From the NCBI GenBank assembly GCA_017407765.1, contig JAFQVZ010000208.1:1-10982 (forward strand): a stretch of 10,982 nt of DNA, read 5' to 3'. Every line of letters starts with the position of its first letter. Within the stretch, counting starts at the first letter, position 1. Positions 1 to 6,216 of the stretch are shown in pieces. The stretch is from Clostridia bacterium (lineage in GTDB: Bacteria; Bacillota; Clostridia; Oscillospirales; Butyricicoccaceae). A program made the translations under genes and the position numbers. The notes under the pieces are model-generated. The model worked only from the letters and a program-made list of their open reading frames with translations. It was not told the DNA's origin and searched no databases.

Positions 1-682
1 CTACTGCCATCAGTGGCTGCTTGACCTTGGCATGACTGACGAAAATCTCCGTCTTCGTGACCATGACCCCGAAGAGCTTAGCCACTATTCCAACGCAACA
101 ACCGACTTCGAGTTCCTCTTCCCCTTCGGTTGGGGCGAGCTCTGGGGCGTTGCATCCCGTACAAACTTTGACCTTACAGCCCATCAGAATACATCGGGCA
201 AGGATCAGACATACTTCGATCAGGAGGCCAACGAGCATTACATCCCCTATGTCATCGAGCCCTCGCTGGGCGCTGACCGCGTAGCTCTCGCTTTCCTGTG
301 CGATGCTTATGATGAAGAAGTCATTGACGCCGAGAAGAAGGATGTACGCACAGTTCTGCGTCTCCATCCTGCACTTGCTCCCTTCAAGTGTGCTGTTCTT
401 CCTCTTTCCAAGAAGCTGGGCGAAAAGGCACGCGAGATCCAGGCCGAACTCAGCAAGTGGTTCATGGTAGATTATGACGATGCCGGCTCTATCGGCAAGA
501 GATACCGCCGTCAGGACGAGATCGGCACCCCCTTCTGCGTAACAGTTGACTTTGAAACAGTCGGCGACGACAAGACAGAGGCCGATAACTGCGTCACCAT
601 CCGCGAGCGCGACAGCATGGAGCAGATCAGACTTCCCATCTCCGAACTCAAGGATTATATTTCTTCGCGCCTTGTTTTCTAA
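1..682 (+). CDS. glyQS: glycyl-tRNA synthetase (single-chain, class II), C-terminal part
   Basis: Charges tRNA-Gly with glycine in the cytosol. The reading frame is open from base 2, so the gene begins outside the window and only the last 226 residues are visible. The visible part contains the class II core end: [18 protein letters not shown], then DLTAHQ, then the motif 3 region [14 protein letters not shown] with its conserved arginine. After this comes the C-terminal anticodon-binding domain (starting near [11 protein letters not shown], including [19 protein letters not shown]). These match the homodimeric glycine-tRNA ligase found in Firmicutes and archaea, not the split GlyQ/GlyS type. 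The stop codon TAA is at 680-682 and is followed by a terminator, so this is the last gene of its transcript. The identification is confident; nothing is odd in the visible part. The internal ATG at base 32 is not the start. Confidence 0.95.
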   Translation, partial: YCHQWLLDLGMTDENLRLRDHDPEELSHYSNATTDFEFLFPFGWGELWGVASRTNFDLTAHQNTSGKDQTYFDQEANEHYIPYVIEPSLGADRVALAFLCDAYDEEVIDAEKKDVRTVLRLHPALAPFKCAVLPLSKKLGEKAREIQAELSKWFMVDYDDAGSIGKRYRRQDEIGTPFCVTVDFETVGDDKTEADNCVTIRERDSMEQIRLPISELKDYISSRLVF

Positions 683-700
683 ACTTTAACGAAAGTTTTA

Positions 701-735
701 TGGACTCTGTCACTTGACAGGGTCCATTTTTATTA
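701..735 (+). terminator. Rho-independent terminator of the glycyl-tRNA synthetase gene
   Basis: Arms TGGACTCTGTCA (701-712) and TGACAGGGTCCA (715-726) pair with one G-U wobble and are followed by TTTT-TATT. The end of the stem around CACTTG probably opens as the loop. A second small inverted repeat, AAACTTT-AACG-AAAGTTT (681-698), begins inside the stop codon and may add to the structure. Confidence 0.85.
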
Positions 736-766
736 TAGATTTCAATAATAACTTTTATTAACTTTG

Positions 767-795
767 TTGAGTTTGGAAAAGCTATATGCTATAAT
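767..795 (+). promoter_or_regulatory. sigma-A type promoter of the aminotransferase gene
   Basis: The -35 box TTGAGT (767-772) lies 17 bp from a perfect -10 TATAAT (790-795). A TGC immediately upstream makes an extended -10 (TGCTATAAT). The predicted start is near 802, leaving a leader of about 50 nt before the ATG at 851. The -10 sits between AGCTA (780-784) and TAGCT (796-800), a short inverted repeat that may be incidental. The ribosome binding site AGGAGGA is at 837-843. Confidence 0.85.
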
Positions 796-850
796 TAGCT
801 TAGCTTATTATATTCAATGTTTTTATTCGATAAAATAGGAGGAACAATCA

Positions 851-2011
851 ATGGATTATTCGCGTTTTGTCCCCAAAGCAGTTGCTGAAATGAAGCCTTC
901 TGGCATCAGAAAGTATTTCGGCATTATGGAAACAATGCCCAATGCAATCTCCCTCGGCGTCGGTGAGCCCGACTTTATTACCCCCAAGCACATCATGCAG
1001 GCCGGCATCGATTCGCTCAACGAAGGCAAGACCCAGTATACAGCAAACAGCGGTCTTATTGCTCTCCGCAGAGAGATCAGCAAGTATATGGAGAAGTTCT
1101 CTGTCTCCTATAATCCCGATAACGAAGTTCTTGTAACTGTCGGCGGCTCCGAAGCTATCGACCTCTGCCTCAGAGCATTCCTCACAATCGGTGATGAGAT
1201 CCTTATTCCCGAACCTTGCTTCGTTTGCTATGCTCCTCTCGCAACAATGACAGGCGCAAAGGCTGTTCCCATCGTCACAAAGAAGGAAGACAGCTTCAAG
1301 CTCACTCCTGAGTCTCTTGAGGCAGCTATCACACCCAAGAGCAAGGTCCTCATTCTCTCCTACCCCAACAACCCCACAGGCGGTATCATGAAGAAGGAAG
1401 AGCTGGAGGCTATTGCTCCCATCATCAAGAAGCATGACCTTCTGGTTATCTCCGATGAGATCTATGCCGAACTGACATACGGCCTCAAGCATGTATCCAT
1501 CGCATCCCTCGAAGGTATGTGGGAGCGCACCATCGTAGTAAGCGGCTTCTCTAAGGCATTTGCTATGACAGGCTGGCGCCTCGGCTATTGCTGCGGCCCC
1601 AAGGATCTTATGAGATATGTTGCTCAGATCCACCAGTATGCTCTGATGTGTGCTTCTACTCCTGCTCAGTATGCCGGTCTTGAAGCTCTGCAGCACGGTG
1701 TTCCCGATACTGCTTATATGTGCGAGAAGTATAACGAGCGCCGCGTATATCTTTACAAGGCTCTTCTCGATATGGGCTTCGACTGCTTCGAGCCCGAAGG
1801 TGCCTTCTATATCTTCCCCGATGTTTCGATGTTTGCGAAGGATGGCGGCGACTTTGTTGAATCTCTCCTTAAGGCAGAGCAGGTCGCAGTTGTTCCCGGC
1901 GATGCTTTCGGCGAGTCGGGCAAGAACCATGTACGTATCTCCTATGCATATTCTATGGAGACACTCAAGAAGGCCATGGACCGCATCAACAACTTTGTTT
2001 CCAAGAAATAA
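851..2011 (+). CDS. pyridoxal-phosphate-dependent class I/II aminotransferase
   Basis: Cytosolic PLP enzyme of 386 residues, normal length for fold-type I aminotransferases of the AspC/PatA/AraT kind. These move an amino group between an amino acid and a 2-oxo acid, usually with 2-oxoglutarate/glutamate as one pair. Visible marks are GVGEPDF (36-42), the TQYTANSGL substrate region (61-69), YPNNPTGG (171-178) with the PLP-ring asparagine, SDEIYAEL (201-208) with the PLP-nitrogen aspartate D202, SGFSKAFAMTGWRLGY with the Schiff-base lysine K235 and phosphate-binding R243, and HVRISYA with the carboxylate-binding R362. The start is fixed by AGGAGGA seven bases upstream of the ATG and by the promoter. 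It has its own promoter and terminator, so it looks monocistronic. The exact substrate (aspartate, aromatic or alanine type) cannot be read from the sequence, so no gene symbol is given. Confidence 0.93.
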   Translation: MDYSRFVPKAVAEMKPSGIRKYFGIMETMPNAISLGVGEPDFITPKHIMQAGIDSLNEGKTQYTANSGLIALRREISKYMEKFSVSYNPDNEVLVTVGGSEAIDLCLRAFLTIGDEILIPEPCFVCYAPLATMTGAKAVPIVTKKEDSFKLTPESLEAAITPKSKVLILSYPNNPTGGIMKKEELEAIAPIIKKHDLLVISDEIYAELTYGLKHVSIASLEGMWERTIVVSGFSKAFAMTGWRLGYCCGPKDLMRYVAQIHQYALMCASTPAQYAGLEALQHGVPDTAYMCEKYNERRVYLYKALLDMGFDCFEPEGAFYIFPDVSMFAKDGGDFVESLLKAEQVAVVPGDAFGESGKNHVRISYAYSMETLKKAMDRINNFVSKK

Positions 2012-2023
2012 GTTTTCTTATCA

Positions 2024-2053
2024 GTCCCGGCCGGAAATGGCCGGGACATTTTT
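2024..2053 (+). terminator. Rho-independent terminator after the aminotransferase gene
   Basis: A perfect 9-bp GC-rich stem, GTCCCGGCC (2024-2032) with GGCCGGGAC (2039-2047), and a loop GGAAAT are followed by A and TTTTT (2049-2053). It lies 12 bp past the aminotransferase stop and 37 bp before the next start codon. The next gene therefore needs either readthrough or its own promoter; I see no convincing promoter in the remaining bases. Confidence 0.93.
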
Positions 2054-2090
2054 ATTAATACGATCACACAGTTTTAAGGAGAAAAGCAAA

Positions 2091-3593
2091 ATGTCATATT
2101 CACCCAATCTCAATTCCGGCTTTACCTTTACTCAGAACCGAAGCAAGTATCAGACATCAACATCGGGAATGTGCTCGCTTTGCATGGAAGGCTGTGTAAC
2201 TCCCTGCGAAATAGGCCTGTCGGCTGTTCTTGGTGCTAAAACGGTATATCCTACCACTACCGGAGCAAACCAGATTGCATCTGAGAAGAACTATCCGTTT
2301 GATTATTCACACTTTAATATAAACGGCCGAGTTTTCGGTGCTCAGGGTGCCGAAGCTTCCTATGAATCGGCCACTATTTTCAATGTAAAACTGGAAAAAA
2401 CCTATGGCACCCTTAATCCCGTGAGACTGGCAATGCCCATTATTATGCCTGCCCTCATAAAGCTTAACTGGAAGGATTATTTTGCCGGAGCAGCCATGGC
2501 GGGTGTTACCTGCATGATAGGCGAAGATGCCAAAAGCAAGGATCCCGAACTTAAGATAAAAGACGGTAAAATAGTCGACTTCCCCTTTATGGGTCAGATA
2601 CTTGACACCTTCCGCAAATACTACCGCGGCTATGGTCAGATCGTACCTCAGTGTAATGTTGAAGATGACATGCTCGGTGTTCCTGAGATCGCCATAACCA
2701 AGTATGGCGCCGAAGCCATCGAGTTTAAGTTCGGCCAGTCTGCCAAAGGTACTCAGCCGGTAAATCTTCTCCCCGATCTCGAAACGGCGCTTCAAAAGCA
2801 GCAGATGGGCTTTATTGTTCATCCCGATCCCTCTGATCCCGCTGTTCAGGAAGCATATAAATCCCGCACCTGCCCAAACTTCTATATGTACGGCCGTCTT
2901 CCTCTCTGGGATGAAAACTTCTTTAAAAACAGGATCGCAGAGCTTCGCGCTCTCGGCATGAAGAATGTTTATTTCAAAATGGCCGGATATGATCCTGCTG
3001 ATATTGAGCGTGTTCTCTGCATTGCCGCCGAAAATCAGGTAGACATGGTCACCTTTGACGGTGCAAGCGGCGGCAGCGGCTACAGCCCCAGCGCAATGAT
3101 GAATGAATGGTGCCTGCCTACGGTCACCCTTGAAGCTAAGGTCACCGAAATTGTAAAGAAGCTCAAAGCCCGTTATCCTGCAATGCCTGCCATCGCTATA
3201 ACCGGCGGCTTTGCATCGGAAGATACTGTTTTCAAGGCTCTCGCGCTTGGCGACGGACATATTACAGCAGTCGGCATGTGCCGCGCACCTATGGCTGCAG
3301 CCATGAACAGCGCAGCGGTGGGCAAACTTATTGCAAACGGAACAATTCCCGAGCATCTGAAGAAATATGGCTCGACTGTTCAGGAAATCTTCGGAGATCT
3401 CCCCGACCTTCGCGCCATCTATGGTGTTGAAGCAGACAGTTTCTCCCCCGGCGCGATCGGTGTTTTCTCATATCTCCACAAGATAGCTTTCGGTCTTCAG
3501 CATTTTGCGGCTCTTAACCGCAAGTTTGATATTTCGCTTGCCGACAGAAGTGATCTTATCCCCCTTACATCCGAAGCAGAAAAACTCATCTGA
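2091..3593 (+). CDS. FMN-binding glutamate synthase family protein (GltS-like domain, standalone)
   Basis: A 500-residue protein with the TIM-barrel FMN domain of the glutamate synthase large subunit. Visible barrel signatures are VDMVTFDGASGGSGYSPS (about 317-334), which matches the ISGHDGGTGASP loop of GltB/GltS, and AIAITGGFASEDTVFKALALG (367-387), the FMN-phosphate region. There is no N-terminal glutamine amidotransferase domain and no C-terminal GXGXG domain, so it resembles the standalone archaeal or clostridial type. A cysteine cluster C28-x2-C31-x3-C35-x3-C39 precedes the barrel. The region after the FMN loop (AVGMCRAPMAAAMNSAAVG) has one cysteine and lacks the triad that holds the 3Fe-4S cluster in true glutamate synthases. 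The start at 2091 is chosen because AAGGAG sits 7 bases upstream; the longer open frame from 1650 runs back through the terminator and the aminotransferase gene. The family is confident. Whether it makes glutamate is unknown. Confidence 0.88.
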   Translation: MSYSPNLNSGFTFTQNRSKYQTSTSGMCSLCMEGCVTPCEIGLSAVLGAKTVYPTTTGANQIASEKNYPFDYSHFNINGRVFGAQGAEASYESATIFNVKLEKTYGTLNPVRLAMPIIMPALIKLNWKDYFAGAAMAGVTCMIGEDAKSKDPELKIKDGKIVDFPFMGQILDTFRKYYRGYGQIVPQCNVEDDMLGVPEIAITKYGAEAIEFKFGQSAKGTQPVNLLPDLETALQKQQMGFIVHPDPSDPAVQEAYKSRTCPNFYMYGRLPLWDENFFKNRIAELRALGMKNVYFKMAGYDPADIERVLCIAAENQVDMVTFDGASGGSGYSPSAMMNEWCLPTVTLEAKVTEIVKKLKARYPAMPAIAITGGFASEDTVFKALALGDGHITAVGMCRAPMAAAMNSAAVGKLIANGTIPEHLKKYGSTVQEIFGDLPDLRAIYGVEADSFSPGAIGVFSYLHKIAFGLQHFAALNRKFDISLADRSDLIPLTSEAEKLI

Positions 3594-3602
3594 TACAAAG
3601 CT

Positions 3603-3635
3603 AAAAAAAGCTCACCCTCTCGGGTGAGCTTTTTT
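3603..3635. terminator. bidirectional Rho-independent terminator between convergent genes
   Basis: An 8-bp perfect stem GCTCACCC (3610-3617) and GGGTGAGC (3622-3629), with loop TCTC, is flanked by seven A on the left (3603-3609) and six T on the right (3630-3635). It can therefore stop transcription from both the GltS-family gene (plus) and the sigma-partner gene (minus), whose stop codon is at 3637-3639. Confidence 0.93.
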
Positions 3636-3636
3636 G

Positions 3637-4842
3637 TTATTCCATTATAAGCAGATCTTCTTTGCCTGCGCCCGCCGATATTCCTATCTCTATCGCTCCG
3701 CCTACAGTGTCAAGCTCGAGCAGCTTTCCGATATTTTCTTCCGAATCGGAGATCAGGCTGACAACGATCCTGTTGGCCATTTCATCTACACAGGATACTG
3801 TGACAAAAGACAAGGTCTTGTCTATCATACCCTGGGATATTCTGTTCTGAAGCTCTGTGAGATATGCAAGGGTATACTTTCCTTTAACAAATGCGGTGTT
3901 TTCTTCTCTTACCCCAAGTTCGCGGCATATATCGGCTCTGTTCTCAGATGTATCTTTGGTGAGCACAACGGTAAATCGCCCCTTTTCATCTATATATGAA
4001 CCGCCGAAGAAAGCTTTTGTCCCTTCTGTAAGATCACCTCGATCCACCGCTTCATAATAGTTTCCCGCAGCATCTGCCGGCATATCTTTCTCTTCAGGTA
4101 ATGCCACCCACCGAAACTCTTTCCAGCTCTGATCATCACCGAATAATTCCGGCATTTTATTTTTGAGAAGCTCTGATACATCCATTATATACTCATCGCC
4201 TTTAGCCTCTCCCTGAAGCCTGACCGCCTCATAAACTCTCACGCCGTTATTCTCTGAAATAAGCCGGCCGCATTCAAACTCGCTTCCCATAGAAGCCATA
4301 AAAGCCGCATTTATTTTATGCCCTTCTGCCTCTTCCTCAAGGTCGATCGCCTTGTCAAATACACTGAATCCACCGTTTATGATTATCGAAATGCTGTTTT
4401 CCCTGCCTTCTATCTTATAAGCAGTATACCCATAATTTTCTCCGAACATCACCGTACCGGCTTCTTCGACGCGGTCATCTCCGTTTATGCCCTCCGATGA
4501 CCCCCGGTAAATATCACCGTTATATGCAATTAATATCGGGACAAACACTCCCTGAACTTCTTTCTCCTGCTTTTCAAGCACTTCGAAAGCTGTAACAGCA
4601 GACGGATCAGGTGCCTCGACTTCTTCTTGTTCCTGCCTGAGATCATGAATAGCTGTATTTCTGATATAGTCCGGTTCTTCTCCATCCATACCGGTGATAG
4701 CCCCTGCCAAAGTTATCGCAAGAACGCAGCATACTAAGCCTAATGAACATTTTTGAATCATTCTGTTTCTTCTTCGTTTTTCCGCCATATATCTGTCTCT
4801 GCGTTCCAAAACGCTGGCTGCCATCTCATCATAGGTCTTCAT
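3637..4842 (-). CDS. membrane-anchored partner of the ECF sigma factor, probable anti-sigma factor, unknown extracellular domain
   Basis: A protein of 401 residues that I do not recognise as a named family. The N-terminal 31 residues are cytosolic and very basic (ERRDRYMAEKRRRNRMIQK). One membrane segment follows at about 32-51 (CSLGLVCCVLAITLAGAITG), then about 350 acidic residues predicted outside the cell. The extracellular part begins with an acidic, probably flexible linker (54-80) and ends with a segment around 277-395 starting FFGGSYIDEKGRFTVVLT. There is no zinc-binding HxxxCxxC anti-sigma motif. Immediate downstream position and overlap with the sigma gene are the main support for an anti-sigma role. 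The start is set at ATG 4842: AGGAGGG (4857-4851) is 8 bases from this ATG, but only 2 bases from the in-frame TTG at 4848. The gene overlaps the sigma gene by 14 bp, which suggests translational coupling. Confidence 0.5.
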   Translation of the reverse strand: MKTYDEMAASVLERRDRYMAEKRRRNRMIQKCSLGLVCCVLAITLAGAITGMDGEEPDYIRNTAIHDLRQEQEEVEAPDPSAVTAFEVLEKQEKEVQGVFVPILIAYNGDIYRGSSEGINGDDRVEEAGTVMFGENYGYTAYKIEGRENSISIIINGGFSVFDKAIDLEEEAEGHKINAAFMASMGSEFECGRLISENNGVRVYEAVRLQGEAKGDEYIMDVSELLKNKMPELFGDDQSWKEFRWVALPEEKDMPADAAGNYYEAVDRGDLTEGTKAFFGGSYIDEKGRFTVVLTKDTSENRADICRELGVREENTAFVKGKYTLAYLTELQNRISQGMIDKTLSFVTVSCVDEMANRIVVSLISDSEENIGKLLELDTVGGAIEIGISAGAGKEDLLIME

Positions 4843-5386
4843 AGACAAAACCCTCCTTTTCCAGCTCTGTTCTGAGCGCCTTTTTGGCCTGATACATCAT
4901 GTTTTCTATCTGTCTTTTGGACTTCCCCATTATCCCGGCACAGTCTTCGTTGCTCAGTTCTTCGAAAAATCTTAGATGAAGGACCTGAGCATATTCACTT
5001 TTCAGTCCATTCAAAGCTTTATACAGGATGATCTTCTGTTCCTCTTTCAGATAGCTGCTTTCAAGCTCATATTCATTTCCGCGAAGCTTTTCAAGCTCTT
5101 CAGCCGATAGATTCTGAACTTTTTGCTTTTTTCTCAGATGATCTACCGCAATATTTCTGCCTATGGTGTAAAGCCATGTTTTGAAAGAGCATCTTTCTTT
5201 ATATCTCGGTTTTTTTATCACCAATCTGAAGAAGGTATCCTCTGTCAGCTCCTCTGCTTCCGAAATATTTTCGGTATATCGGTTCAGAAACAGCATCAGG
5301 CCATCTTTATGATCTTTGATTATCTCAACAATGCCGTTATCATCGCCATTGAGGAAACGCAAATAGTCTTCCGAACTCTTGTCCAT
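4829..5386 (-). CDS. ECF-type RNA polymerase sigma factor (sigma-70 family)
   Basis: A 185-residue protein with only sigma region 2 and region 4, as in extracytoplasmic-function sigma factors. Region 2 covers about 17-88, with AEELTEDTFFRL (44-55) and CSFKTWLYTIGRNIAVDHLR (66-85) forming the core-binding and -10-recognition helices. Region 4 covers about 115-175, with LHLRFFEELSNEDCAGIMG and the helix-turn-helix recognition helix KSKRQIENMMYQAKKALR. It directs RNA polymerase to a small regulon, probably including its own operon. The start ATG at 5386 follows AAAGGAG at a good distance. It overlaps the membrane partner gene downstream, the normal sigma/anti-sigma arrangement. The family is confident; the signal and the target genes are not visible. 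ECF class cannot be assigned by eye. Confidence 0.93.
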   Translation of the reverse strand: MDKSSEDYLRFLNGDDNGIVEIIKDHKDGLMLFLNRYTENISEAEELTEDTFFRLVIKKPRYKERCSFKTWLYTIGRNIAVDHLRKKQKVQNLSAEELEKLRGNEYELESSYLKEEQKIILYKALNGLKSEYAQVLHLRFFEELSNEDCAGIMGKSKRQIENMMYQAKKALRTELEKEGFVYEDL

Positions 5387-5421
5387 AGACCTTCTCCTTT
5401 CCCTAAGTTTTTGATCATGAT

Positions 5422-5451
5422 CTTTTATCTATTAAACGAACATCCCGGCAT
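5422..5451 (-). promoter_or_regulatory. possible autoregulated ECF promoter upstream of the sigma gene
   Basis: On the minus strand a GC-rich block CCGGGATG (5448-5441) stands out in AT-rich leader DNA and is followed by TTCGTTTAATAGAT. I find no sigma-A pair for this operon. ECF promoters commonly have a G-rich or AAC -35 and a CGT-containing -10, so this block is the best candidate, but spacing and boxes are uncertain. A perfect palindrome GATCATGATC (5413-5422) lies just downstream in the likely leader. Confidence 0.25.
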
Positions 5452-5460
5452 TTTCTCTTA

Positions 5461-5499
5461 AAAAAATTAAACCCTCCGCAGATTCACCTGCGGAGGGTT
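5461..5499 (-). terminator. Rho-independent terminator of the cytidylate-kinase-like gene
   Basis: A perfect 12-bp inverted repeat AACCCTCCGCAG (5470-5481) and CTGCGGAGGGTT (5488-5499), with a 6-base loop, is followed on the minus strand by TAA and a run of seven T. It lies 12 bp past the stop codon of the gene at 5512-6114 and isolates it from the sigma operon. Confidence 0.93.
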
Positions 5500-5511
5500 A
5501 GGATCGAAAAC

Positions 5512-6114
5512 TTACTTCTTTGCAATATCTACAATAATGTCTACACACTCATCGATACCGATGACACCGCTGTTAAGGCAAAGATGATAATTAAGTGCAT
5601 CGCCCCATTCGCGATTGGTGTAGTGCTTATAGTAGTTCATACGCTTGTTGTCCTTATCCTTCATTCGCTTCTCTATCTTAAGGTCTCTCTTGCCGTATTC
5701 GCCAAGGATTCGGGACGCACGATAGTCATTATCGGCATAGATGAGAACATGAAGGGCATCGTCGCGGTCTTCAAGCACATAGTCGGCGCAGCGGCCTACG
5801 ATCACACAAGGTTCCTTCTCGGCAACCTCTCTGATAGCATTGTGCTGAGCAATATAAAGCTGATCGTAAAGCGACAGCGATGTGAAGCTGGTTCCTCCAT
5901 GAATACCGAGATCAAAGAACATTCCCATGCCGGAATATGCCTTCTCGTCGTTTTCTCTGATGAAAGAAATATCAAAATCGGTCTCGTCTGCGATCTTCTG
6001 TGTCAGCTTCTCGCTGTCATAAAAAGCAATACCAAGCTTCTCGGCGACCTTTTCACCTATGCTGTGACCACCGCTGCCAAACTGACGGCTGATGGTGATG
6101 ATTCTCTTACTCAT
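5512..6114 (-). CDS. cytidylate kinase-like family protein (Cytidylate_kin2 type P-loop)
   Basis: A 200-residue cytosolic P-loop protein. It opens with IITISRQFGSGGHSIGEKVA (residues 5-24), where the P-loop is GSGGHSIG. A second conserved segment, CVIVGRCADYVL (103-114), is the NMP-kinase-like VxGR region. A basic lid-like segment follows (KRDLKIEKRMKDKDNKRMNYYKHYT, from 142, in two parts: KRDLKIEKRMKDKDN and KRMNYYKHYT). The protein ends with NYHLCLNSGVIGID, typical of the clostridial group annotated as cytidylate kinase-like. These are distinct from the housekeeping CMP kinase (Cmk), so the true substrate is uncertain and I give no symbol. The ATG at 6114 is preceded by AAAGGAG (6130-6124) with a 9-base spacer. 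It has its own promoter and terminator and appears to be monocistronic. Family confident, substrate unknown. Confidence 0.88.
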   Translation of the reverse strand: MSKRIITISRQFGSGGHSIGEKVAEKLGIAFYDSEKLTQKIADETDFDISFIRENDEKAYSGMGMFFDLGIHGGTSFTSLSLYDQLYIAQHNAIREVAEKEPCVIVGRCADYVLEDRDDALHVLIYADNDYRASRILGEYGKRDLKIEKRMKDKDNKRMNYYKHYTNREWGDALNYHLCLNSGVIGIDECVDIIVDIAKK

Positions 6115-6151
6115 ATCTCCAAACTCCTTTTACCATTGCATTTAACGGTTA

Positions 6152-6160
6152 ATTATATCA
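6152..6160 (-). promoter_or_regulatory. possible second extended -10 promoter, abutting a palindrome
   Basis: On the minus strand TGATATAAT (6160-6152) is an extended -10 without a clear -35. The perfect palindrome TTAAC-G-GTTAA (6142-6152) touches its downstream edge, at the expected transcription start, and could be an operator or chance AT-rich DNA. Confidence 0.3.
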
Positions 6161-6172
6161 CTATCTAATTAT

Positions 6173-6200
6173 ATTATACTCCGTTTTCATCTGATATCAA
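6173..6200 (-). promoter_or_regulatory. sigma-A type promoter of the cytidylate-kinase-like gene
   Basis: On the minus strand TTGATA (6200-6195) and a perfect TATAAT (6178-6173) are separated by 16 bp. The predicted start is near 6166, about 50 nt before the ATG at 6114. Confidence 0.85.
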
Positions 6201-6216
6201 GAGTTTTATTGGCTCA

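Noticed and set aside
848..1930. 360-residue open frame antisense to the aminotransferase gene
   Set aside because: Its whole length lies opposite a clear gene, has no ribosome binding site and no recognisable motif; it results from codon bias.
1650..2090. N-terminal extension of the GltS-family protein
   Set aside because: The open frame passes back through a terminator and the aminotransferase gene; the proper start at 2091 has a good ribosome binding site.
2307..3356. 349-residue frame antisense to the GltS-family gene
   Set aside because: Shadow of the plus-strand gene; no start signals or motifs.
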